A stretch of DNA of 40,412 bases from JABSOG01 sp041583135 (GTDB lineage Bacteria; Pseudomonadota; Gammaproteobacteria; Enterobacterales; Alteromonadaceae). Below the pieces are notes generated by a model, which saw nothing but the letters and a program-made list of their open reading frames with translations, did no database searches and was not told the origin of the DNA. The stretch spans positions 1 to 40,412 of the forward strand of contig JBFHGJ010000047.1 of assembly GCA_041583135.1 (NCBI GenBank), given 5' to 3'. Shown in pieces: positions 9,466 through 18,005 of this stretch. The position numbers and the translations under genes are program-made. The stretch's first letter is position 1, and each line of letters begins with the position of its first letter.

Positions 9466-9565
9466 AAGCACAGTTAAAGTTCGTCAGTACTTTGTTTTCA
9501 AGTGTTTTTTTACTACACTCTGGGGCATTGGATGGGGATCTTGAGCGAGCCTCTAAATTACAGCG

Positions 9566-9602
9566 GTTGTGCTTTGTTTTGAGCGGCTAAGGCGAGCACA
9601 AC
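9566..9602. promoter_or_regulatory. Inverted repeat upstream of the module A barrel gene
   Basis: GTTGTGCT and AGCACAAC form a perfect 8-bp inverted repeat separated by 21 bases, ending 27 bases before the barrel start codon. It could be an operator for the upstream AraC-type regulator or a leader hairpin. The sequence alone does not decide. Confidence 0.35.
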
Positions 9603-9629
9603 AAATAAGGCACAGTGCGGGAGAATAAC

Positions 9630-10643
9630 ATGTATAAACGCTTGGGCTGTTTAACGGCGATGCTGTTCAGCCTCAGTTGCCAAGCCACAGAGCCGCCTGC
9701 TGAGTACCAGTTAGGCAGGGGCTTTAAGTTTAGCGATGCGCTGATCGTCGGCGGTTATTTGGCCAGTGAGTTTGAGTCAAACGACGCCGGCGAGAGTTTT
9801 GCGGTCGATGACTTAGCGGTGTTGGTTTATGGTGATATTACGCCAAACCTCTCATATATGGCGGAGCTTGAATCTGCCGAGCTGTACAAGTATGACTTTG
9901 CAGCCAGTACTGAGCACTGGAATCGTTCTGCCGCCATTGAACGGCTGTATATCGATTATCATCTATCAGACCGGTTTTCGATGCGTGTCGGCAAACAGAT
10001 CATGCCCATCGGTTATTGGAACCTACAGCCGATTAACGTGCTGCGAGAAACCACCTCTAACCCCGTATACAGCTCGTCGATGTTTCCAAAGTTTCTCACT
10101 GGGGTTGATGTCTACGGTTATGCCCCTTTTGATGAGGCGCTTAACTGGCACTTTTATGTGCAGGCCACCAAAGATTTAGACGATTCTTATATTAATATCG
10201 CCAGTGACAGGCATTATGGCCTGTCGGTCAATCGCGTGATGTCGTCGCAGTGGCAACTCGGTGGTAGCATTGGTAAATTTTGGCGTGTTGATGGTACCGA
10301 GGTGTCATATTTGCAAGCCAATGCGCGTTTTGAGTATGAAGATTTCACCGCGTCTATGGAAGGCATCGTGCAAGATGACGGTATCAACGGCACCGATGAG
10401 GTGACCACCAACGCGTTTTTTGTTCAAGGCGAGTATGCACTTAATTTTCGCCATAAGATCATTGCCCGCTATGAACGCTTCAAAACCTTGGACTTAAGGC
10501 TCGCAGGACAAGCGCATCAGCAGATAAAAACTGTCGGCTATAGCTATCGTCCGGTTTACCCGGTGTCGTTCAAGGTCGAGTATCAGTGGCATTCCGATAG
10601 CGCCAACGACCGTCTGTTGGCTTCTTTTGCGGTGTTGTTCTGA
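9630..10643 (+). CDS. Outer-membrane porin-like beta-barrel protein, module A
   Basis: A 337-residue protein with a signal peptide (MYKRLGCLTAMLFSLSCQA) followed by alternating amphipathic strands, and an aromatic C-terminal residue (Phe after SFAVLF) as expected for Bam-dependent barrels. The segment YIDYHLSDRFSMRVGKQ matches YLSYFIDDQWRFSVGRQ of the module B barrel, suggesting a shared porin family. The ATG at 9630 is chosen because GGGAG lies 6 nt upstream; a GTG at 9615 overlaps that site and is less likely. The stop overlaps the next start (TGATG), so translation is probably coupled to the PstS-like gene. It may be a channel or the outer-membrane part of a sensor. The substrate is unknown. 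Confidence 0.75.
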   Translation: MYKRLGCLTAMLFSLSCQATEPPAEYQLGRGFKFSDALIVGGYLASEFESNDAGESFAVDDLAVLVYGDITPNLSYMAELESAELYKYDFAASTEHWNRSAAIERLYIDYHLSDRFSMRVGKQIMPIGYWNLQPINVLRETTSNPVYSSSMFPKFLTGVDVYGYAPFDEALNWHFYVQATKDLDDSYINIASDRHYGLSVNRVMSSQWQLGGSIGKFWRVDGTEVSYLQANARFEYEDFTASMEGIVQDDGINGTDEVTTNAFFVQGEYALNFRHKIIARYERFKTLDLRLAGQAHQQIKTVGYSYRPVYPVSFKVEYQWHSDSANDRLLASFAVLF

Positions 10644-11056
10644 TGAAGAAGCTGATATTACCTGCATTTATGCTGTTGCAAGCGGGCGCAGCCGAAGCAA
10701 CGACCCAGTACGCGGTGGTTGTGTCGAAAAAAGTGGCGGTTGAACAGGTGGCACCAAGCAAAATCAAAGATCTGTTTTTGAAAAAACGTCGATCAAGTGA
10801 TGGCGTGAGGCTGATCCCGGTCAATATTGTCGGCAGTTTTGACTCGCGTATTGCCTTTGAACAAAGGGTATTGAAAATGGATCGCGATGCTATCAATCAA
10901 TACTGGATCAAAAGTCACTTTCAAGGCTTATCGCCTCCGGCAACGCAAGCGTCCAACGCATCACTAAAGCTGTTTATCGAACGGGTTGAGGGCGCCATCG
11001 GCTATCTGCCGTTAAATATGGTTGACGATAATCTCAAGGTTATTTATGAGTTTTAA
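10643..11056 (+). CDS. Short PstS-like periplasmic protein, module A
   Basis: A 137-residue secreted protein with a signal peptide ending near AEA. It resembles the phosphate-binding-like (PBP-like/PstS) family: YAVVVSKK at the first strand, IKDLFLKK, a central region, INQYWIKSHFQG, then GAIGYLP, which is characteristic of PstS. Real PstS proteins are about 320 residues with two lobes; the mature part here is about 115, roughly one lobe. It is therefore unlikely to be a transport binding protein, and no pstCAB genes are present. It lies between a barrel gene (1-nt overlap) and a sensor adenylate cyclase (11-nt overlap), which suggests a periplasmic link or ligand sensor for the cyclase. A paralogue sits at the same place in module B. 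Confidence 0.75.
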   Translation: MKKLILPAFMLLQAGAAEATTQYAVVVSKKVAVEQVAPSKIKDLFLKKRRSSDGVRLIPVNIVGSFDSRIAFEQRVLKMDRDAINQYWIKSHFQGLSPPATQASNASLKLFIERVEGAIGYLPLNMVDDNLKVIYEF

Positions 11057-12773
11057 ACTCAAAACCACGTTGCTCATTGTCTTTTTAAGCCTAACGCCTT
11101 TTATCGTCACCACCTTGATACTCGGCAACGCCTATCGCAATGAGCAAAGTGAGCGCATCTATGCCGATATGGCGTCGCGACTTGAGATCACGGTTGATCT
11201 TATTGAGCAAAACCTCAGAAGTCTAAAAAGCGACTTGGCCTTTATTGCGACATTGGATTTGATGAATGATATTCATACATCGGATTTAGATAGGCGTATT
11301 TCTCAATTGCTGGCGGCAAAAAAACACGACTTGCAATTGCTTGGCAATTTTGATGTGACCGACAGCAAAGGGGCAGTGATTGCCTCTAGCGATTTGGCGC
11401 GTATAGGTCAGCAGCTTGGCGACGCCGAGTTTTCTGTTGAAGTGATATCAAGTTTTACCGATGAGCCTGTCGGCAAACTGCACTTATATTATGATGCCGA
11501 CAATATCCGCAGGCTGTTTGCCAGCGATCCGCATTTTCAATATCAACTGTTAAATACCACTGAAGACAAAATACCACCACCGCAAGATGTGTTGGTGATC
11601 TCCCGGCCATTGACCGAACTGCCGCAGTATGGGGTTCAGTTGAGCCAAGACAAAGCGTTCGCCTACGCCATTTTAGACGGGGTAGAAAACAGCTTTTATA
11701 TCGCCTTGGTGATTGGCATGTTGGCCATTTCATTTGTTGCCTATGCTGGCGCCAATTATGTGGTCAAGCCAATACTGACCTTGTTTTCAACGGTAAGGTC
11801 TATTACCAAAACCCAAGATTACAGCCACCGGGTCGATATTCAAAGAGCCGATGAAATCGGCCAGCTGTCGGCTGCATTTAATGTGATGATCGAAAGCATG
11901 CAGCAGTTGCTGCTAAAATTGCAGCAAGAGACTGAAGATAAAGTCAAACTGGCCGAAGAAGCCAATCGCGCCGAAATGCTGCAAGCGCTGTCGAATAAAT
12001 TGTCTAAATATGTGTCGCCGCAAATTTATGAGTCGATATTCTCCGGCCATAGTGAGGTTAAAATTGGCTCATCGCGCAAAAAACTGACGGTGTTTTTCTC
12101 CGACATCGTCAATTTTACCGGCACCACAGAGCAGCTGGAATCAGAAGATTTAACTTGGCTACTCAATACCTACCTTAAAGAAATGAGCGATATCGCCCTC
12201 GAATATGGCGCGACCATCGATAAGTATGTCGGCGATGCCATTATGATCTTTTTTGGCGACCCGACCTCCTTGGGGGTAGAGCAAGATGCCAAGCAGTGTG
12301 TCGCAATGGCGGTTGCAATGCAAAGACGGGTTAAGACCCTGCAAAGCGAATGGCGTGCCCTTGGCATTACTAAGCCGTTTGATATTCGAGTTGGGATCCA
12401 CACCGGTTTTTGTACCGTGGGTAACTTTGGCACTGAAAATCGCATGGATTACACCATTATCGGCTCGTCGGTTAACCTGGCCAGCCGTATTGAGTCTTTG
12501 GCATCGCCGGGCGGCATTTGCGTATCGGAAGATACTTGGTTACTGGTCAATAAATACTATGACGGCGATTTGGTAGACACCATCACGCCCAAAGGCATGA
12601 ACCAACCGACTAAGCTCTATCAGATCCATCATGAGCGCGCCGAACAAGGGCTTTTTGTGGTCAACGAACAAGGTGTTACCTTGGAGTACGACCCTAAAAC
12701 GCTTAATCGCCAATCACTTGAACGGATAGAGCAGCATCTTGAGCAAATCAAAGCGGTATTGGACAAGGACTGA
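11046..12773 (+). CDS. Membrane-bound class III adenylate cyclase with periplasmic sensor and HAMP
   Basis: A 575-residue protein: TM helix (about 6-28), periplasmic Cache-like sensor (30-217), second TM (about 219-241), HAMP (243-295), coiled linker, and a class III cyclase domain (about 340-530). Metal ligands are Asp353 (FFSDIVNFTG) and Asp397 (DKYVGDAIM). Adenine-selecting Lys393 and Asp468 (RMDYTIIG) indicate ATP rather than GTP as substrate. Transition-state Asn477 and Arg481 (NLASR) are present. It should therefore make cAMP in response to an envelope signal. The ATG at 11046 is preferred over 11022 because AAGG lies 6 nt before it and the membrane anchor begins there; it overlaps the PstS-like gene by 11 nt. 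Gammaproteobacteria normally make cAMP with class I CyaA, so this is an additional, signal-controlled source. Confidence 0.92.
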   Translation: MSFKLKTTLLIVFLSLTPFIVTTLILGNAYRNEQSERIYADMASRLEITVDLIEQNLRSLKSDLAFIATLDLMNDIHTSDLDRRISQLLAAKKHDLQLLGNFDVTDSKGAVIASSDLARIGQQLGDAEFSVEVISSFTDEPVGKLHLYYDADNIRRLFASDPHFQYQLLNTTEDKIPPPQDVLVISRPLTELPQYGVQLSQDKAFAYAILDGVENSFYIALVIGMLAISFVAYAGANYVVKPILTLFSTVRSITKTQDYSHRVDIQRADEIGQLSAAFNVMIESMQQLLLKLQQETEDKVKLAEEANRAEMLQALSNKLSKYVSPQIYESIFSGHSEVKIGSSRKKLTVFFSDIVNFTGTTEQLESEDLTWLLNTYLKEMSDIALEYGATIDKYVGDAIMIFFGDPTSLGVEQDAKQCVAMAVAMQRRVKTLQSEWRALGITKPFDIRVGIHTGFCTVGNFGTENRMDYTIIGSSVNLASRIESLASPGGICVSEDTWLLVNKYYDGDLVDTITPKGMNQPTKLYQIHHERAEQGLFVVNEQGVTLEYDPKTLNRQSLERIEQHLEQIKAVLDKD

Positions 12774-12926
12774 TAAGTTGAGTTGTAAATTGCGCTGCGA
12801 TGAAAATTACTGAGTTTAAAGGCACTTGCGCCCAACTGAACTGACCACTAGACTGAAAAATATGGCCATTTGACTGCCGGTCGCAATCGCTGTGTTTGGC
12901 GATGTCGCTTAAGGTTTATTACTTTT

Positions 12927-13781
12927 ATGATAGCAAGATTGTTTTTATTGTTATTGCTGCTTGGAGGTTGTTTGACCCAAGCGAAGACCGTGATCACCTA
13001 TATTAGCCCCGATGGTGCCAAAGACCACCGCCAAGGTTACTTTGTGGCCTTGCTTGAACTGGCGATGGATAGGTCTAGCACCAAACCCAATGACTATCAG
13101 CTCAAACCTCACGATGTTCATATGTCCCAAAGCCGGGCGATTCAGCTGCTGCGGCGCAACAAAGAGTTGGACGTGGTTTGGTCGATGACCACCGAACAAA
13201 GAGAAGCGATTTTGTTGCCAGTGCGGATCCCGTTGCTAAAAGGACTGATGGGATACCGCGTGTTGATCATTCGCCAAGAAGATCAAGCGCGATTTAGCCA
13301 GGTTCATACAGTTGAGCAGCTCAAAACTTTTGCCGCTGGGCAGGGTCATGACTGGCCGGACACCAAGATCTTGCGGGCCAATGGCTTTAATGTTGCCACG
13401 ACTTCCACCTATGACGGCTTATTTGAGATGTTGTTGGCTAGGCGCTACGATTTTTTTCCACGCAGTATTGGAGAGGTAACCGGAGAGCTGCAAGAGTATG
13501 GACAAAGTGGCATTATGCTTCAGCCTGACTTAGTGCTTTATTATCTCTCGCCGATGTATTTTTTTGTTGCCCCCGAAAACCACAAACTGGCCGACAGATT
13601 AGAAGCCGGATTGCGCGCAGCCATTAAAGACGGTTCGTTTGATAAAGCATTTCACAACTACTTGTTTTCTGAACAAAAAGTAGCTCGCCACTGGCTCAAA
13701 AACAAGAAGATATTCGAACTCAACAACCCACTGCTACCAAAGAAAACCCCGGTCGATGATAAACAACTCTGGTATCGCTAA
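12927..13781 (+). CDS. Periplasmic solute-binding-like protein (SBP family 3 fold)
   Basis: A 284-residue protein with a very hydrophobic leader (MIARLFLLLLLLGGC). Cleavage could be by signal peptidase II at LGGC, making a lipoprotein, or by signal peptidase I after TQA. The remainder resembles the bacterial extracellular solute-binding family 3: an early strand, a middle segment with DVVWSMTTEQREAILLPVRIPLL, and LADRLEAGLRAAIKDGSFDKAF near the end. No ABC permease or ATPase lies nearby, so it is more likely a sensor accessory than part of an importer. It follows the cyclase on the same strand after a 153-nt gap, so it may be transcribed with module A or separately. The ATG at 12927 is chosen over an upstream start that would add 19 residues before the signal peptide. 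Confidence 0.7.
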   Translation: MIARLFLLLLLLGGCLTQAKTVITYISPDGAKDHRQGYFVALLELAMDRSSTKPNDYQLKPHDVHMSQSRAIQLLRRNKELDVVWSMTTEQREAILLPVRIPLLKGLMGYRVLIIRQEDQARFSQVHTVEQLKTFAAGQGHDWPDTKILRANGFNVATTSTYDGLFEMLLARRYDFFPRSIGEVTGELQEYGQSGIMLQPDLVLYYLSPMYFFVAPENHKLADRLEAGLRAAIKDGSFDKAFHNYLFSEQKVARHWLKNKKIFELNNPLLPKKTPVDDKQLWYR

Positions 13782-13810
13782 AAAATCAAGGGGGTTGTGC
13801 AAGGATGCAT

Positions 13811-13936
13811 TTATCCCCGGTAGGCATGGATGCCAAAATCAAGGGGCAGACACCATGAGCTTAACGTCTTGGTATAGAGGTCAAAGCTTGATTTGATGCC
13901 AGCCCCTTAACTGGGCATCCTGCCCGCTGGGGATAA
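13811..13936. repeat. Long imperfect inverted repeat (24-bp ends) between convergent genes
   Basis: The left end (13811-13834, starting TTATCCCCGG) is the near-complement of the right end (13914-13936, ending GGGGATAA), with about 20 of 24 positions matching. A second nested pair (AAGGGGC / GCCCCTT) lies inside. It may be a small miniature element, or a structured terminator region for the SBP gene and the convergent nuclease gene. Confidence 0.6.
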
Positions 13937-13945
13937 GTACAGTTT

Positions 13946-13976
13946 TTGCTCACGCCTTGTGAGAAGTCGTGAGCAA
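13946..13976. repeat. 8-bp perfect hairpin
   Basis: TTGCTCAC and GTGAGCAA enclose a 15-base loop directly after the long inverted repeat. A second TTGTGAG lies in the loop. No T-run follows on either strand. It is part of the same hairpin-rich intergenic region. Confidence 0.5.
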
Positions 13977-13983
13977 CGTCTTA

Positions 13984-14049
13984 AGGGGTCAGCCATAGAA
14001 AATTAACTTTTTGATTTAAAAGTAAAACTTTATTTGCTGTCTGACCCCT
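13984..14049. repeat. AGGGGTCAG...CTGACCCCT bounded element
   Basis: A perfect 9-bp inverted repeat (13984-13992 / 14041-14049) encloses 48 AT-rich bases. Its ends resemble the GGTGTCAGACACC units at 31221-31492, suggesting related REP-like elements. Further G/C runs reach 14104, just before the nuclease stop codon. Confidence 0.6.
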
Positions 14050-14108
14050 CGCTTGGGCGCCCTTGCCCACAGGGGATTAAAATTTAAGCCCCTGACTTTG
14101 GGGAGAAC

Positions 14109-15782
14109 TTACGGGCACTTGCTGCCGTAGATGTCTTCAACCCAGTTAGGGTTGTCGATGAACGGGTTGCGATTGCCTTGTACCTGGTGAATACGGCCGT
14201 TACGTCTAACTTCTTGCGCTGAAACGGCATCGGCGCGGTGCCAAGCAACGAGTGTACACAGTTTGCCAAGCAAGGCTTGAGAGCCGGTGCCAACGTAGTC
14301 GGCGACTTCCAGATCAGGGGTGCCAGAGCTGTCGTTACCTTCATAGCGAACGTCCATATAGAACACCATACGGGCAACGTCACCTTTAACTTCATCTCTT
14401 GGCTCAAAGCTGTCGGAATCGGTTAGATTCTCTGGCGCCTCTGAAATTGGCGAGCCGCCATTGTCAAAGTCTTTGTTTGAACGGGTAGAGTTGATAGATA
14501 CGTCTGATGGACGCAAGTGATGAATGTCGGTGTAGGCCCATTGGCTGCTTGATGGGAAGCCATGGCTTTTCGCCCAAACGTGTTCGCGGTTCCAAGCATC
14601 TTGGCTGTTGGTTTGACCGGCGCGGAAGTTTTTATCAACCGAATTTCCTTTGTAAATCAACAACACATTGCTGCTGTTGTTTGGATCTTCGTCGGTAAAC
14701 ATCAGTGCATCCCAAACACCTGGGGTATAGCTCAACCGAGTATGACCTTGTTGAATGACACCGTTAAGGGCGCTTTTGAGGTTGTTGCCGGTTTGACCGA
14801 TGGCATTGGCATAGTAGCTGTTAAAGCTATAGCCAGCCGGATCATCGCTACCCGGAGGAGGCGTAGTACCGCCGCCACCGCCACCAGTGCCGCTATCGAT
14901 GTTATAAGAGCCAATCAAAGACACGCCAGAGAAGGCGCTGTAAGCTCTAAGCATAACGTAGTAGGTACCAGTTTGCGCAGTGGCAACAGAACAACTTTCG
15001 TTGTTGCCGCTCAAATAAGGTCTGCAATCATAGCTTGAGCCGCTTGGCGCTGAACCAAACTTGGTGTAAAGATCAGCATCCCCTGAGCCACCACTGATGG
15101 TGAATACAAGGTCGATGGCATTGGCGGGAACGTCTAAGGTGTAGTTGAGGTCGGCGCCAGTTGCCGCGCTCAAGTTGGCTTTGGCGACGCCGTTATCAAG
15201 TACGGTATCGCCACCGGTGCCGCCACCAGAACCACCGCCGGTACCACCACCGCCGGTGCCACCGTCACAACCAGAGAATACGCCAGTCATCGGTTGGCCC
15301 GGGCTTGATTGTACTGCCCAGTCGCTTACGCTGTTGGTATCGGTGGTTTGCACGCGGGCAATAGAGACATTGCTGGCGTAGATGTTCCAGCCAGAGTCGG
15401 CATTTTCCCATGCCACACGGTCAATTTCAGCGCCGTTGTTTTTCAAAATGACTCTATCGCCACTGTTGCCCAAGGCTAAAGTCATACCTGAAATGGTTGG
15501 AGACTGGCCGAACAAGCTGCTAAAACCGCTGGCTGAACGAGCTACAGTGATGTAGCTGCCAGCAGCGATAGAACCTGAAAGGTTAAAGCTACCGGCGTTG
15601 TCGCTGAGTGAATAACCGCTTAAATCAACTGCGCTGCAGCTGGGGTTAAACAGCTCGACAAATTCCTCGGTTGAGTCTGAGTTTGGTGCATCATAAAGCA
15701 CTTCGGTGATCAAAACATCAGCTGAGGCCAGTTGTGCTGTGCAAAGCAAAGGCAAAGCCAGCGAGAGGGTTTTTAGTTTCAT
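14109..15782 (-). CDS. Secreted multidomain nuclease (lamin-tail domain, PPC domain, endonuclease I)
   Basis: A 557-residue extracellular DNase. The signal peptide is MKLKTLSLALPLLCTAQLASA. A lamin-tail (LTD) domain follows (about 22-165, DVLITEVLYDAPNSDSTEEFVEL), then a Gly/Thr-rich linker, a bacterial pre-peptidase C-terminal (PPC) domain (about 200-305, SGGSGDADLYTKFG), a second Gly-rich linker, and an EndA/NucM-type endonuclease I domain (about 318-557). The active-site motif WNREHVWAKSHGF near 396-408 and YTDIHHLRPSD are intact; this is the His-Me finger fold that cuts DNA non-specifically with Mg2+. The start at 15782 is chosen for the signal peptide and an upstream AGGT; an earlier in-frame start would add 48 residues that do not look coding. 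Probable role: degrading extracellular DNA for nutrients or matrix remodelling. Confidence 0.9.
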   Translation of the reverse strand: MKLKTLSLALPLLCTAQLASADVLITEVLYDAPNSDSTEEFVELFNPSCSAVDLSGYSLSDNAGSFNLSGSIAAGSYITVARSASGFSSLFGQSPTISGMTLALGNSGDRVILKNNGAEIDRVAWENADSGWNIYASNVSIARVQTTDTNSVSDWAVQSSPGQPMTGVFSGCDGGTGGGGTGGGSGGGTGGDTVLDNGVAKANLSAATGADLNYTLDVPANAIDLVFTISGGSGDADLYTKFGSAPSGSSYDCRPYLSGNNESCSVATAQTGTYYVMLRAYSAFSGVSLIGSYNIDSGTGGGGGGTTPPPGSDDPAGYSFNSYYANAIGQTGNNLKSALNGVIQQGHTRLSYTPGVWDALMFTDEDPNNSSNVLLIYKGNSVDKNFRAGQTNSQDAWNREHVWAKSHGFPSSSQWAYTDIHHLRPSDVSINSTRSNKDFDNGGSPISEAPENLTDSDSFEPRDEVKGDVARMVFYMDVRYEGNDSSGTPDLEVADYVGTGSQALLGKLCTLVAWHRADAVSAQEVRRNGRIHQVQGNRNPFIDNPNWVEDIYGSKCP

Positions 15783-15999
15783 CTTCTTACCTATTATTGT
15801 TGTACTTCTTACGAGTTTTTGTTGGTTTACTACTTTGAGTGCCGCCGGCAGTTTGGCTGCCAATTGTGACACTGAAATTAATCTATAATGAAAATTGACC
15901 ATTTGACCAGTTTTATTTTTAACCATATTGTTTATTTAGTGTCTAGAGCTGTTCAATTAGTCGGTTAAAGTCAGCGCAAAGGCTTTTATGGCGGGGCTT

Positions 16000-16027
16000 T
16001 TGCCTTGTTGCTAAAAAAGTTTATAAT
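16000..16027 (+). promoter_or_regulatory. Sigma-70 promoter of the PLP-enzyme gene
   Basis: TTGCCT (16000-16005) and a perfect TATAAT (16022-16027) are 16 bp apart, about 90 bp before the likely start codon. The rest of the 15783-16114 gap holds a tandem GGTCAAAT/GGTCAATT on the minus strand near 15890-15910, close to where the nuclease promoter should be, and no gene. Confidence 0.6.
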
Positions 16028-16114
16028 CGGCGGCATGTAACGGATGGCTTACACTAAAGTTTAGAAGTCTTTACGGCCAATCAGTCAACTTTTTGAACCA
16101 ACTTGGGTAATAAT

Positions 16115-17971
16115 GTGAATTCACAAGAGCAATGCTTTGCAAGCGTCAGAAAAATTCTGGCAAATCTGCCAGCAAGTTGGGTGGAACTGACCACCCATCG
16201 ATTGGATATTTATAATGAGTCCTTAGCCAAGTCTGAGTTTTTACAGGCATTGCTGAGATTGATGCAACAGTCACAATGCTCAGCGCAAGATTTAGAAAAC
16301 CTCCCGACAGCCTATGATTACATTCGCTTAGGTCATCAACTCTCGAGCATTTTGGAGTGGGTGGTTGCCACCATCAACCAACTACCCAATGAACAAATCA
16401 TCAGCTTTACCTCCAACACCATGCCGATTTTGGCTGTCGTGCGTTATAACAGCCTTCAGGGCCACCTCTCACACATCTACTACAACAGCGATAGTACGCC
16501 ATTGCTTGACTTAGAGCGGCTTAAAGCCGTTTATGGTTACAATATCGAGTTACATCCGGTGAGTCATTTAGGTGAGGTTGTTACCCGCCACGAGGGGATG
16601 TGTATATTTGTCACTGAGTCTGATTATCAACTGGCTATCGCCGGTAGTGAAAATGTTGATGTGACGGTCAACCTGTTTGACGATTGCGGTGCAACGGCCA
16701 TCGTCCACAAACAGGATGCTCACGAACTAGTCAAAGAAATTCAACATGTTAGACGTCGAGAGTCGATAGCTATGTCGCCTGCCAATTGCGTCAATTTATT
16801 ACAAGCGATAGTCAACAATGAGCTTATCAGCCCTGAAACGGTCGTCGCCGGAGCCAAAGCAACCGTCAATGATTGCATCAAACTCAACACCGGCAGCAAT
16901 GTCGAGCCTTTGGTTGCCTCAAGCGGGCTGTCGATTCAATATGCGATGATGATGGGGTTGGTTGAAGATGCCTTGACTGCACACCCGGGCAAAACCATAG
17001 AGGTGATCATTCCGCCTAATTGCTATGGTGGCACAAACGATCAGGCACGACGCATTTCCGATATGAATGAACGTGTTGTTATCGTTGACCTGCCGGTTGA
17101 TGGCGGCAATGACATGGTAACCAGCCTACAAACGTTATTAGATGCTGCTGCACGTAACGATGTCGTGCCGTTGGTTTTGGCCGAAATACCAACTAACCCG
17201 CGGGTTGAAGTGCCTGATTTAACCGCTCTTGGTGAAGTGTTGAGCCTGCCGAGAAAAACCGCTGCTGGCGAAAATGCCATTGCCCCGGTGTTTATGGCCG
17301 ACCAAACGTTTTGCCCCAATGTCAAACTGCTCAGCAATGACAGCCCATTGGCCCAGGTTAAAGTGATTTCATACTCAAGTGGTTCTAAATTCCCCAGTGG
17401 TGGGCGTTGTATTGCCGGTTATTGTGCCGCCAATGACAAAGCGGCGCAGCTGCAAGGCTATATTGCCAAGCATTTGACGTTAACCGACAACGGTGCGACA
17501 CCAAATCAGTGGAATACTTTGGCCAAGCACATGCCATCGATGCCTGAGCGTATTGCCAAAGCCTATGACAATACCAAAGCTTTGGTTGCTGCGATTCATG
17601 CGTTACTGCCTGAGATGAAGATTAACTTTGTGTCTGATGAGTTGGCGGCGCAAAGCTTTACGCCGTCGGTGTTTTCTATGGATCTGCCGACTCAGGGCGA
17701 TACACCTGAAGCGCGTGAAAACTACAAACGAACGCTTAACCAGAAGCTGATTGACCATATGCTTGCCAAACACCCTGACGAGTGCAAATACTGCGTTAGT
17801 TATGGTCAGCTTAAGGGCTCTTACTGGACTATCCCGGCAACGTCAACCCAAGGCACCACCAAAGAGTCGGATAAAGACTATATAATCCGTGTGGCTTTAT
17901 CGCCGGTATCAGATGCACAAGCCTTGGCAGATTCATTTGCCGAGTTTTGTCGCAATGAAGGGCTGATTTAA
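16115..17971 (+). CDS. Large Cys/Met-metabolism-type PLP-dependent enzyme
   Basis: About 618 residues, roughly 220 more than typical cystathionine gamma-synthase or beta-lyase (about 390). The second part carries the fold-type I core: ASSGLSIQYAMMMGL (cofactor phosphate region), PPNCYGGTND (like the family's CYGGT motif), VMADQTF-type strand, and SYSSGSKFPSGGRCIAGY with the Schiff-base Lys425. The first 200 residues contain AYDYIRLGHQLSSILE and ISFTSNTMPILAVVRYN, which resemble the same N-terminal part of the fold again. It could be a cystathionine synthase/lyase-like enzyme acting on a sulfur amino acid, but the reaction is not determined. GTG at 16115 is preferred (GGGT 7 nt upstream) over TTG at 16103. 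A perfect hairpin follows the stop. Confidence 0.8.
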   Translation: MNSQEQCFASVRKILANLPASWVELTTHRLDIYNESLAKSEFLQALLRLMQQSQCSAQDLENLPTAYDYIRLGHQLSSILEWVVATINQLPNEQIISFTSNTMPILAVVRYNSLQGHLSHIYYNSDSTPLLDLERLKAVYGYNIELHPVSHLGEVVTRHEGMCIFVTESDYQLAIAGSENVDVTVNLFDDCGATAIVHKQDAHELVKEIQHVRRRESIAMSPANCVNLLQAIVNNELISPETVVAGAKATVNDCIKLNTGSNVEPLVASSGLSIQYAMMMGLVEDALTAHPGKTIEVIIPPNCYGGTNDQARRISDMNERVVIVDLPVDGGNDMVTSLQTLLDAAARNDVVPLVLAEIPTNPRVEVPDLTALGEVLSLPRKTAAGENAIAPVFMADQTFCPNVKLLSNDSPLAQVKVISYSSGSKFPSGGRCIAGYCAANDKAAQLQGYIAKHLTLTDNGATPNQWNTLAKHMPSMPERIAKAYDNTKALVAAIHALLPEMKINFVSDELAAQSFTPSVFSMDLPTQGDTPEARENYKRTLNQKLIDHMLAKHPDECKYCVSYGQLKGSYWTIPATSTQGTTKESDKDYIIRVALSPVSDAQALADSFAEFCRNEGLI

Positions 17972-17980
17972 TTGTATGTT

Positions 17981-18005
17981 TTAGGCAGAGCTTTGCTCTG
18001 CCTAA
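17981..18005. terminator. Bidirectional hairpin between convergent genes
   Basis: An 11-bp perfect inverted repeat (TTAGGCAGAGC / GCTCTGCCTAA) with a 3-base loop lies between the PLP-enzyme and CDF genes, and the CDF stop codon forms part of one arm. There is no strong T-run on either side, so termination efficiency is uncertain. Confidence 0.6.
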
